From contig MGLY01000088.1 of the NCBI GenBank assembly GCA_001794935.1, forward strand, positions 23,582 through 36,031: a DNA stretch of 12,450 nt. Reading direction: 5' to 3'. A program made the translations under genes and the position numbers. The notes under the pieces are model-generated. The model did not search any database. It was not told the DNA's origin and was given only the letters and a program-made list of their open reading frames with translations. Shown here piece by piece: positions 1-6,648 of the stretch; within the stretch, counting starts at the first letter, position 1; each line of letters starts with the position of its first letter. The stretch is from Chlamydiae bacterium RIFCSPHIGHO2_12_FULL_49_9. GTDB lineage: Bacteria; Chlamydiota; Chlamydiia; Chlamydiales; SM23-39.

Positions 1-237
1 GGCTCTCTTTTAGCCATCGGTCTCGGAGCCTATTTCTCTTTTAAATATGACCTTTGTTTGAAAGCGCCAAAAACTTTGTCTATCGGATGCGTCAGGGGAT
101 TTTTTGCCGTTGCGATTCTCTTTTTGCTCTATTTTCTCTGGCCGAAAGAGGCGCCCCTTTTTACCCGAAGCTTTATGATTGGCCTTTGGGTGAGTCTTCT
201 CGCTTCGCCCACCTGTAAATTATTGGGCGGTTCCTAA
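1..237 (+). CDS. C-terminal part of a multi-pass membrane protein, possibly PAP2-type phosphatase
   Basis: The frame is open from the first base and ends at TAA 235-237, giving the last 78 residues of a protein that starts before the window. Three hydrophobic stretches are visible: about residues 1-14, 31-47 and 54-71 of the fragment. The pattern of a glycine-rich helix, a short KYD-containing loop with a Pro-Lys, then two more helices resembles the C-terminal end of PAP2-family membrane phosphatases, but the catalytic motifs of that family would lie outside the window, so this is a weak guess. The stop codon lies inside the 3' end of the convergent psd gene (18-base overlap). It could equally be another small polytopic membrane protein. 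Confidence 0.6.
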   Translation, partial: GSLLAIGLGAYFSFKYDLCLKAPKTLSIGCVRGFFAVAILFLLYFLWPKEAPLFTRSFMIGLWVSLLASPTCKLLGGS

Positions 238-1110
238 CGTCTCTCCAAAATTGGCCTTCGTCTCGATCCCTTTTTGGGTATTGGCGGTCAAATCGGCATC
301 AAATGTCACTCTCCCTTTTTCAAAAAGAAGCGCGATGCAAGAGCCGCCAAATTCAAAATAGCCCTTCTCATCCCCTTTTTTTACCTTGAGATCCGGAGTA
401 TAAGTTTGACGAATGGAGCCGACAGAGGTCGCCCCAATTTCGATGTAGAGCACAGTTCCAAAATGATCGGTCTCAATTTCTGTGATCATCCGCTTGTTCT
501 CAGAGAGAATGGAGACGTTCTTTTTCAGCGCAATCGGATTGACCGAATAGAGCAGCCCATTGATAAGGCGAGGTTTTGCCGGAATCCCATCGCAGGGAAA
601 ATGGAACCGATGATAATCCGAGGGGCAAAGGCGGGCGATTGCCATGGAGCCTTCCTGAAATCGGCGCGCCATCGGAGGATCTTTCAAAAACTCCAAAAGA
701 GAAAACTCTTGTCCTTTGATGAAGAAGCGGTCGAATTGATTGAAGACCAAATATCTGCCGTCTGCAGGAAGAACAACTATTTTCGGGTCTTGAGCAATCG
801 GCCGTCTTTCCGGTTTTAATTTCCGGATGAAAAAATCGTTAAACGAGTCGAAGCCGCTGTCCGCAAACTCTGAAGCGTCGATCCCATAGGCCTGAATGAA
901 AGGCGCAATTTTTTTCGCGCTCGACTTTCTCTTTTGCAAAAAGCCGTAAGCCCAAGAGAAAAAAGGGACGCGGGCAATAAGGGGAAGCAGGAAGAGGGCA
1001 AAAACGCCTCTCAAAAATCCGTCGCCGTAGAGGAGGGACAAAAAGGGCCCCCCATAGACCCTCTCAATCGCCGTTTGCCCCGTTTTTCGATCGATGTAGG
1101 TGATTTCCAT
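220..1110 (-). CDS. psd: Phosphatidylserine decarboxylase proenzyme
   Basis: This enzyme decarboxylates phosphatidylserine to phosphatidylethanolamine at the inner membrane, the last step of PE synthesis. The 296-residue product carries the family's landmarks: an N-terminal hydrophobic stretch (about 31-58) for membrane attachment, the PADGR motif with the likely catalytic Asp117, the DYHRFH motif at 165-170, and the self-cleavage motif FGGS at 254-257. By family knowledge, cleavage occurs between Gly256 and Ser257, and Ser257 becomes the pyruvoyl group of the small alpha chain (about 40 residues). The residue after the serine is Cys258, where Thr is common in the family. The ATG at 1110-1108 is preceded by a good sigma70-type promoter so close that little or no leader remains, and no Shine-Dalgarno sequence is visible. 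It diverges from secA. Confidence 0.95.
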   Translation of the reverse strand: MEITYIDRKTGQTAIERVYGGPFLSLLYGDGFLRGVFALFLLPLIARVPFFSWAYGFLQKRKSSAKKIAPFIQAYGIDASEFADSGFDSFNDFFIRKLKPERRPIAQDPKIVVLPADGRYLVFNQFDRFFIKGQEFSLLEFLKDPPMARRFQEGSMAIARLCPSDYHRFHFPCDGIPAKPRLINGLLYSVNPIALKKNVSILSENKRMITEIETDHFGTVLYIEIGATSVGSIRQTYTPDLKVKKGDEKGYFEFGGSCIALLFEKGRVTFDADLTANTQKGIETKANFGETLGTAQ

Positions 1111-1118
1111 AAAGAATG

Positions 1119-1148
1119 ATTATACTTGGGAAATGCCCATTTTTTCAA
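1119..1148 (-). promoter_or_regulatory. Putative psd promoter
   Basis: On the minus strand, TTGAAA (1148-1143) and a perfect TATAAT (1124-1119) are separated by 18 bases. This is a convincing match to the housekeeping sigma consensus. The expected start site, about seven bases beyond the -10 box, falls at about 1110-1113, essentially on the psd start codon at 1110, so the transcript may be leaderless or nearly so. Confidence 0.6.
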
Positions 1149-1173
1149 TGCATCAAATAAAGTTTTTTATAGA
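1144..1173 (+). promoter_or_regulatory. Possible weak secA promoter
   Basis: The best candidate on the plus strand is TATAGA at 1168-1173 with a poor -35 (TTCAAT, 1144-1149) 18 bases upstream. It overlaps the -35 box of the divergent psd promoter, so the two genes could compete for polymerase. The match is weak and another site, for example around TATAAG 1179-1184, is possible. Confidence 0.25.
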
Positions 1174-1226
1174 GAAATATAAGCCTTGAGGGAAATGGTT
1201 TTCCCTATTAAACTTTTCTCAAAGAC

Positions 1227-1230
1227 AAGG
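1227..1230 (+). promoter_or_regulatory. Ribosome binding site that supports the secA start at 1240
   Basis: AAGG lies nine bases before the ATG at 1240. Upstream in-frame alternatives (TTG 1186, ATG 1195) have no well-spaced Shine-Dalgarno sequence. SecA proteins normally begin close to the FGILKKIFG-like sequence encoded right after 1240. Together these favour the 1240 start. Confidence 0.55.
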
Positions 1231-1239
1231 TCTCTCCTC

Positions 1240-4086
1240 ATGTTTGGAATACTAAAAAAAATCTTTGGGACACACCAGTCCCGCCTCCTGAAAAAATACT
1301 GGAGCTTCGTCCCCAAGGTAAACGCTTTTGAAGAACAATTCCAGTCCCTCTCCGATGAGGAAATTTTTAGGAAAACCGCCGAATTCAAGGAAAGATTTGT
1401 CAAGGGCGAATCGCTCGAGTCCCTCCTCCCCGAGGCCTTTGGAGCGGTAAAGAACGTCTGCAGGAGACTTTGCGGAACCGACGTCCACGTCTCCGGATAT
1501 AGCCAAAAATGGGACATGATCCCCTACGACGTGCAGATCGTCGGCGCAATTGCCATGTTCAACGGCTCGATTGCCGAAATGCAGACCGGCGAGGGGAAAA
1601 CGCTCACTGCCTCTATGCCCCTCTACTTGCACGCGATCACGGGCAAACCGGTTCATCTCGTCACCGTCAACGACTATTTGGCCAAAAGAGACTGCGAGTG
1701 GATCGGATCGATTTTCAGAAGACTCGGTCTCACTGTGGCCTATTTGACTAACGATGTCCCAAGCTATAAGAGAAAAGAAGTCTACGCCTCCGATATCGTC
1801 TACGGCACCGCCTCCGAGTTCGGGTTTGACTACCTTCGAGACAACTCGATGGCGACGAGCAAGAATGAGCAGGTGCAGCGCGGCCACTACTTCGGCATGG
1901 TCGACGAGATCGACTCAATCCTGATCGATGAAGCGAGAACGCCGCTGATTATCTCGGGACCTGTTCCCGAGAGCCGCCAGATGTATGACGAGCTCAAAGA
2001 CGGAGTATCCCATCTCGTTCGGATCCAGCGCGACCATTGCAATAAGATCGCAAACGACGCGAAGCGCGCATTGGAGTCTCTCGGCGTGCTGGAATCTGTA
2101 GAAGCGCCGCGAAAACTGAACAAAGAAGAGGCGGAAAAGGAGCAGGCGGCTTTTAAAAAACTCTGGCTTGCCGGCAAGGGAACCCCTCGCAACAAAATCT
2201 TGAAGCGGATGAAGGAAAATCCCGATTTTCGCGCGCTCATCGACAAGTGGGAAACCTACTATTTCAGCGATCAGAACAAAGAGGAAAAATTCGAAATTCT
2301 CTCTGATCTTTACATGATCGTCGATGAGAGAAATAACGAATATGAGCTCACCGACAAAGGGATCAAAGCCTGGAGCGAATTTAAAGAGGGTGTGGGCTCA
2401 GATGATTTTATGATGCTCGATCTCGGCCACGAGTATGCGCTCATCGAGCAAAACAGCGCCCTTTCAGATGCCCAAAAAATGGACGCGAAAATCCGCTTGA
2501 GAGAAGAAGACTCCAAGAGAAAAGAGAGAGCCCATAACCTCCGCCAGATGCTCCGCGCACACCTTCTCATGGAAAAAGACATCGATTACATCGTCCAGGA
2601 AGGGAAGATCGTCATCATCGATGAAAACACGGGCCGACCCCAGCCGGGCCGCCGCTTTTCCGACGGGCTTCATCAGGCGATCGAGGCGAAAGAAGATGTC
2701 GCGATTCAGGGAGAAACTCAGACCTATGCGACCATCACTTTGCAAAATTACTTTCGCATGTACGAAAGGCTTGCCGGAATGACCGGCACGGCGATGACTG
2801 AAGCGAATGAGTTCAAAGAGATCTATAAGCTCGAAGTGCTCGAAATCCCCACCCATCGTCCTTGTAAAAGAAAAGATTTCGACGACGAGATCTACATGAC
2901 GGAGAGAGAAAAATACAACGCGATCCTCAAAGAGATCAAAGAGATCCACGGAAAAGGACGCCCCATCTTAATCGGAACCGACTCAGTCGAAACATCTGAA
3001 AAGCTCGCCCGCATTTTAAAACAAAATAAGCTCGAGCACACAATCCTCAACGCCAAAAACCATGCGAAAGAGGCGGAAGTGATCGCGGAGGCCGGCAAAA
3101 AAGGGGCGATTACTCTCGCCACCAACATGGCAGGCCGCGGAACCGACATCAAACTCAAAGAGGGAGCAGCCGATGCCGGCGGACTCCATGTGATTGCGAC
3201 CACTCGCCACCATTCCCGCCGCATCGACAGACAGCTTCGGGGAAGATCGGGCCGCCTCGGAGATCCGGGCTCCTCGAAATTCTACGTCTCTTTTGAAGAT
3301 TCGCTCATGCGCCTTTTCGCATCGCCGCGCATGACGGCTCTCTTGCAAAGATTCCGCCCTCCTGAGGGAGAGCCGATCTCTGCCAAAGTGCTCAATAAGT
3401 CGATAGAGACTGCGCAAAAAAGAGTCGAGCAGAGAAATTACACCATCCGCAAACACACGCTCGAATACGACGATGTGATGAATAAGCAGCGGCAGGAAGT
3501 CTATTCTTTTAGAAATGACATTCTCTTTGCCGAAAAGCCGATTGAGATCGCAGAGGAGCTCCTTCAAACAGTCACTTCTCAGCTCCTCTTGGGCGCGGCC
3601 CCCCTCAATGCGCTGATGACTCATTTCCCAGTCCGCGTCGAAGAGGAGCCGGCTGCTACCTTCGAGAAAAGGGCGAAAGAAAAAGTCCTTGCCGCTTTTG
3701 AGCAAAAACTCGTCTTCCAAAGACAGCTTCTTCTCTCTTTCCGCCCCGACTTAAGCGATGCGGAAAAAGCGCAGACCGTTCTCCAGGAGGTCATCCGGAA
3801 CCTGATGGTTCGCAAAATCGATCAGCTCTGGCAAGAACATCTTCTCCATATCGATCATTTAAGAGCGGATGTTCACATGAGAACTGTTGGCCAAAAAGAT
3901 CCTCTTTTAGAGTTCAAACATGAGTCATTTGCCCTCTTTGAGGCACTCTCTCATAAGCTGAGAGAGGAGATCACTCGGGATCTGTTTCGCTTTGAAATGA
4001 TGCCGCAGGCCCCGCAGCCCTTCCCCCCCTTAAGAGGCGGAAAAAAACTCGCTCTCCAAGAGCCCTCACTGATTGAGGGCGCGTGA
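1240..4086 (+). CDS. secA: Preprotein translocase motor ATPase SecA
   Basis: SecA drives unfolded preproteins through the SecYEG channel by ATP hydrolysis. From ATG 1240 the product has 948 residues. Landmarks: Walker A GEGKT at 117-121, the DEID Walker B box at 222-225 followed by the SecA signature IDEARTPLIISGP (229-241), AGRGTDI at 631-637, QLRGRSGR at 665-672, and the helical scaffold/wing region with WQEHL near 864-868 and GQKDPLLEFK near 884-893. The preprotein-crosslinking domain between about 245 and 360 is some 75-80 residues longer than in E. coli, an insertion known to me from chlamydial and Bacteroidetes SecA. The usual zinc-binding Cys-rich tail is absent; the protein ends in a short Pro-rich stretch (PQAPQPFPPL). 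Its stop overlaps the next gene's GTG start by four bases, implying coupled translation. Confidence 0.97.
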   Translation: MFGILKKIFGTHQSRLLKKYWSFVPKVNAFEEQFQSLSDEEIFRKTAEFKERFVKGESLESLLPEAFGAVKNVCRRLCGTDVHVSGYSQKWDMIPYDVQIVGAIAMFNGSIAEMQTGEGKTLTASMPLYLHAITGKPVHLVTVNDYLAKRDCEWIGSIFRRLGLTVAYLTNDVPSYKRKEVYASDIVYGTASEFGFDYLRDNSMATSKNEQVQRGHYFGMVDEIDSILIDEARTPLIISGPVPESRQMYDELKDGVSHLVRIQRDHCNKIANDAKRALESLGVLESVEAPRKLNKEEAEKEQAAFKKLWLAGKGTPRNKILKRMKENPDFRALIDKWETYYFSDQNKEEKFEILSDLYMIVDERNNEYELTDKGIKAWSEFKEGVGSDDFMMLDLGHEYALIEQNSALSDAQKMDAKIRLREEDSKRKERAHNLRQMLRAHLLMEKDIDYIVQEGKIVIIDENTGRPQPGRRFSDGLHQAIEAKEDVAIQGETQTYATITLQNYFRMYERLAGMTGTAMTEANEFKEIYKLEVLEIPTHRPCKRKDFDDEIYMTEREKYNAILKEIKEIHGKGRPILIGTDSVETSEKLARILKQNKLEHTILNAKNHAKEAEVIAEAGKKGAITLATNMAGRGTDIKLKEGAADAGGLHVIATTRHHSRRIDRQLRGRSGRLGDPGSSKFYVSFEDSLMRLFASPRMTALLQRFRPPEGEPISAKVLNKSIETAQKRVEQRNYTIRKHTLEYDDVMNKQRQEVYSFRNDILFAEKPIEIAEELLQTVTSQLLLGAAPLNALMTHFPVRVEEEPAATFEKRAKEKVLAAFEQKLVFQRQLLLSFRPDLSDAEKAQTVLQEVIRNLMVRKIDQLWQEHLLHIDHLRADVHMRTVGQKDPLLEFKHESFALFEALSHKLREEITRDLFRFEMMPQAPQPFPPLRGGKKLALQEPSLIEGA

Positions 4087-4628
4087 AAAAATGCGCCCTT
4101 TTTCTTCTTTTCCCTTGGATACTCGTCTGTGCTGACACCCCTCCGCCTCCTAAAGAAAACGTCGCAGGGATCGCAAACTACGGCGCCGTCACACTCGACT
4201 CCCTTCAAGGGGCAGGGCTTGTCAAACTCAATGGCACCTCTGTTCTCAACACAGCCCACTTCGACGGGAGCTTTCTCGCAAATGACGTGCGCATAGGCGC
4301 GCTGGAAGTGAGCGGGGAGGCGAATCTGACGGCAGCCATCATTGGACAAAAGAGCTTTATTTTCGGATCTCTACAGGCCGTTCGCTCTACATTCTCAAAA
4401 CCGCTGACTCTGCTCACTCAAAAAGCTGTCTTTACCGGCTGCAAAATTGAGTCGATTATCGTAAAAAAAGATACTGCTTGCAAAGGAAAGCAGGTTTTAG
4501 AACTAAAACTGGGAACTATCGTCGATGGCTCGATTGAATTTGAATCGGGAAAAGGGGAGGTTGTCCTCTTCCCGGGATCTCAGGTACTGGGCCCTATCAC
4601 AGGCGGCAAAGTCCTCAAAAAGTTCTAG
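4083..4628 (+). CDS. Exported beta-rich protein of unknown function, coupled to secA
   Basis: The GTG start overlaps the secA stop as GTGA, so it is probably translated by ribosomes finishing secA. The 181-residue product starts with a signal peptide: Lys2-Lys3, a hydrophobic core (about 5-16) and a likely signal peptidase I site after Val-Cys-Ala17. Cys16 is not in a good lipobox because Val precedes it. A Pro-rich linker (PPPP, 20-23) leads to about 150 residues of alternating short hydrophobic strands and Gly/Asn turns (for example GTSVLNT, GEANLTAAIIGQ, GTIVDGSIEFESG, GSQVLGPITGG). This pattern suggests a right-handed beta-helix such as the bactofilin-like fold. Cys120 and Cys133 could form a disulfide outside the cytoplasm. 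Function is not recognised. The 3' end overlaps the convergent gene by 14 bases. Confidence 0.8.
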   Translation: MKKCALFLLFPWILVCADTPPPPKENVAGIANYGAVTLDSLQGAGLVKLNGTSVLNTAHFDGSFLANDVRIGALEVSGEANLTAAIIGQKSFIFGSLQAVRSTFSKPLTLLTQKAVFTGCKIESIIVKKDTACKGKQVLELKLGTIVDGSIEFESGKGEVVLFPGSQVLGPITGGKVLKKF

Positions 4629-5355
4629 AAAACTTCTCAATTTTAGCAAGTGGAGTGACGTCGCCAACCCGCCTTAAAATCCATTGAGTCGAAATGACCC
4701 TTTCAATCCTGTTGAGCCGTTCTGAATTCCACTTGATTTCGACATCATAACGGCCAGCAGGCAGCCCTTCCGGGCTAGATGGCAATACGGAAATATTATT
4801 GAAGCACGAGACGGCTCCCTGGCTCAAATGATCAAGATAGCGTTGCTTTCCACCGACATCGAAATACCACGCTCCGGAATCTGAGGAAAAGCCTTGAAAA
4901 CCAAAACTCAAAGGGAGCTTATAACGACCGAAATCCACCTCCAGTGTTCTCTCTTTTTTGTCTGAAGAATCCCATACAAATTTCATTTCTCCCCCAGCCT
5001 CTTGAAGTCTTTCAGGCGCCGCCGCCATTGGTTGCGCAACCGGAGCAAGAAACAGGCCGTCTATACGCCCTATCAACCCGTTGAGATCCTTCATCAGGGC
5101 CTCATCTTCATTGCTCTCTTCTGCCCTTTTTAAAACAGAATCGCTCGCCTCTTCCACGCGAGCTTCCAATTGAACATTTCGATCATTTTGGTTCTCTCTT
5201 AGCCTCTTACCACTCGCGTCCTGCGAGAGCGGAGCAAAAAGCGCTACCCTAAAATTTCCTTGAGGATTTCCCTCTGGCAGAAAGCTAAACGAGCCAAAAC
5301 CATTGCCTGCTATGACTCTTTCCATATACTCTGAAAGGGAGTTTGACGCAGACAT
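4615..5355 (-). CDS. Unrecognised protein, second gene of a two-gene operon; candidate effector
   Basis: I do not recognise this 246-residue protein. Its N-terminus is rich in Ser, Asn and Gly and has no signal peptide or membrane segment, as in many type III secreted chlamydial proteins; that is only a compositional hint. Residues about 55-100 are charged and probably helical, possibly coiled coil. Residues about 123-232 look like a compact beta-rich domain with many aromatics (WDSSD, GAWYFDVGG, YDVEIKWNSE, STQWILRR). The ATG at 5355-5353 has a good ribosome binding site, AAAGGAA (5368-5362), lying within the last codons of the upstream gene, and only three bases separate the genes. Codon use is less rich in C-ending codons than in neighbours such as secA. 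The 3' end overlaps the gene at 4083-4628 tail-to-tail. Confidence 0.75.
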   Translation of the reverse strand: MSASNSLSEYMERVIAGNGFGSFSFLPEGNPQGNFRVALFAPLSQDASGKRLRENQNDRNVQLEARVEEASDSVLKRAEESNEDEALMKDLNGLIGRIDGLFLAPVAQPMAAAPERLQEAGGEMKFVWDSSDKKERTLEVDFGRYKLPLSFGFQGFSSDSGAWYFDVGGKQRYLDHLSQGAVSCFNNISVLPSSPEGLPAGRYDVEIKWNSERLNRIERVISTQWILRRVGDVTPLAKIEKFSRTF

Positions 5356-5358
5356 CGT

Positions 5359-6507
5359 TTATTCCTTTGAAGTTGATTGATCTGGGGTTCCAAAAGATGG
5401 CGTCCTTTTAGAAGCTGCCAGCATCTTTTGTTTCTTTATCGAGATTGGGCGACGCCTTACCCCTGCAGGTTTTTCGTTTCTTTTCTTACACGGTTTTTCC
5501 GCTGCAGAGCCGGCAGTAGGCAGAGATGTTTGAGTTGCAGATGTATTTTCACCTACAAGAGGACTAGCCGTTCTTTGCCCCGGAACTTGAAGAGATCCAG
5601 ACTGAGACGCTACAACCGGAGTTGCTGCTTTTGGACGCGGAGGAGATGGGGGAATTACGTTGATTTGCAGCAGAGGTTGACGCGGGGGCGATCCAGTGGA
5701 ACTATCGACTTCCATTGAGGCCGAATTCCCTCTCGCTGCGCCACTTGAACCCACAACTTCATCATCATCATCGCTGGTCTCAACTGTTTGTCGAGTAGCC
5801 ACTGTCATTAAACCGTCAACCGCTTCTCTGACATCATCTTCAGCTCTTTTCCTCGCTTCTGCTTCGGCTGCTATACCGGCTTGAAATTGCATTCGGTTTC
5901 GTTCGAGCCCCATGACTTCTGAGTGACTCGGCTTTGGATTCACATAAAGGGTTAAACCGCGCGATTTAATAGCCATTCCCGGCACCAATTTAAGAAAGCC
6001 GTTTCCTGATACGGAACTTTCAATCGGAGATGTCGGAAGTTGAAGAGGCTGACCCAATTCAATCTGTCTGGAAAAAATTTCGCGAAGCCGAGGAATTAAT
6101 AAAGCTCTCTCCAACCACTGAATTTCCAATTCAATCGATTGGCGAATAGCTACCTCAGAGGTCTCGAGCAACTCTGTATTTGCACGGATGTATGCTTTAA
6201 TTTGCCGATCTGTCAATAACTGAGGAGGTTGATTTTGAGTACTCAGAAGCTTTGCGAATTCTGTCCTCAATTCTTCAATAACAAATTTGTGGTACACCTT
6301 TTGCGCTTTAAAAAGCACTCCTCCTTTGGTCAATCGAACGTCGAAAGGAAGATCGATAGAATCCAGCTCGGATTTTAATACTTTTATTCTGTCTAGAGCT
6401 TCCTGTTTACTTCGGGTTAGAGGATTGACAGGCTCGCGGCTTGACAGCACTTCATCGCACTCCATAGAAAATCCAGAACCTGAAGAAATTGGGGATATAT
6501 GAGACAT
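5359..6507 (-). CDS. Unrecognised protein with disordered basic tail; candidate secreted effector
   Basis: I do not recognise this 382-residue protein. The N-terminus (1-25) is Ser-rich with no signal peptide. Residues about 30-150 are rich in Lys, Glu, Leu and Ile and probably alpha-helical; 205-240 is another charged helix. From about 241 it becomes low-complexity: an acidic run (DDDDE, 246-250), then Ser/Pro/Thr-rich sequence with SPP, IPPSPPRP and TASP segments, then a basic cluster at 341-361 with KKR, RRR and KKQK groups spaced like a bipartite nuclear localisation signal. There is no membrane segment. It is the first gene of an operon with the 246-residue protein. A helical body with a disordered, basic, phosphorylatable tail fits a host-directed effector, but this is inference; a nucleic-acid-binding or structural protein is also possible. 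Confidence 0.78.
   Translation of the reverse strand: MSHISPISSGSGFSMECDEVLSSREPVNPLTRSKQEALDRIKVLKSELDSIDLPFDVRLTKGGVLFKAQKVYHKFVIEELRTEFAKLLSTQNQPPQLLTDRQIKAYIRANTELLETSEVAIRQSIELEIQWLERALLIPRLREIFSRQIELGQPLQLPTSPIESSVSGNGFLKLVPGMAIKSRGLTLYVNPKPSHSEVMGLERNRMQFQAGIAAEAEARKRAEDDVREAVDGLMTVATRQTVETSDDDDEVVGSSGAARGNSASMEVDSSTGSPPRQPLLQINVIPPSPPRPKAATPVVASQSGSLQVPGQRTASPLVGENTSATQTSLPTAGSAAEKPCKKRNEKPAGVRRRPISIKKQKMLAASKRTPSFGTPDQSTSKE
5362..5368 (-). promoter_or_regulatory. Ribosome binding site of the 246-residue protein, inside the upstream gene
   Basis: AAAGGAA on the minus strand is placed about six bases before the ATG at 5355 and is embedded in the Ser-Lys-Glu-stop end of the upstream coding region. 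It supports the start choice and joint translation of the two genes. Confidence 0.6.
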
Positions 6508-6538
6508 TATTTAATCCACTTGTTTAATTCCATGTTAT

Positions 6539-6566
6539 TTTATAACAAAAAAAGAAATTAACTCAA
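6539..6566 (-). promoter_or_regulatory. Putative promoter of the 4615-6507 operon
   Basis: On the minus strand, TTGAGT (6566-6561) and TATAAA (6544-6539) are spaced 16 bases apart, about 31 bases before the ATG at 6507. The surrounding spacer (6508-6648) is strongly AT-rich, in contrast to the neighbouring genes. A weak GTGGA-type ribosome binding site precedes the ATG. Confidence 0.45.
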
Positions 6567-6648
6567 CAAATATAATTTAATTTTAGTTTTTACAAAAACA
6601 GACAAGGAAATTCTTTAAAAAAATTATTTTCCCGGATAAACAGATGAT

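Noticed and set aside
274..819. Long plus-strand open frame opposite psd
   Set aside because: It lies wholly antisense to a well-supported psd gene and shows no family motif or sensible composition; it is a shadow frame.
1252..1887. Minus-strand open frame opposite the secA N-terminal region
   Set aside because: It is antisense to conserved SecA motifs, including Walker A, and its sequence is explained by secA codon bias.
3016..3720. 234-codon minus-strand open frame inside secA
   Set aside because: It is antisense to conserved SecA helicase motifs, with no ribosome binding site or recognisable domain.
4083..4133. Lipoprotein signal at Cys16 of the secA-linked protein
   Set aside because: The residue before the cysteine is Val, not Gly, Ala or Ser, so the lipobox is poor; cleavage after Ala17 by signal peptidase I is more likely.
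4619..4635. Small AAGTT/AACTT hairpin at the end of the 4083-4628 gene as a terminator
   Set aside because: The stem is AT-only and short, with no T-run after it on either strand, and it lies within the overlapping gene ends.
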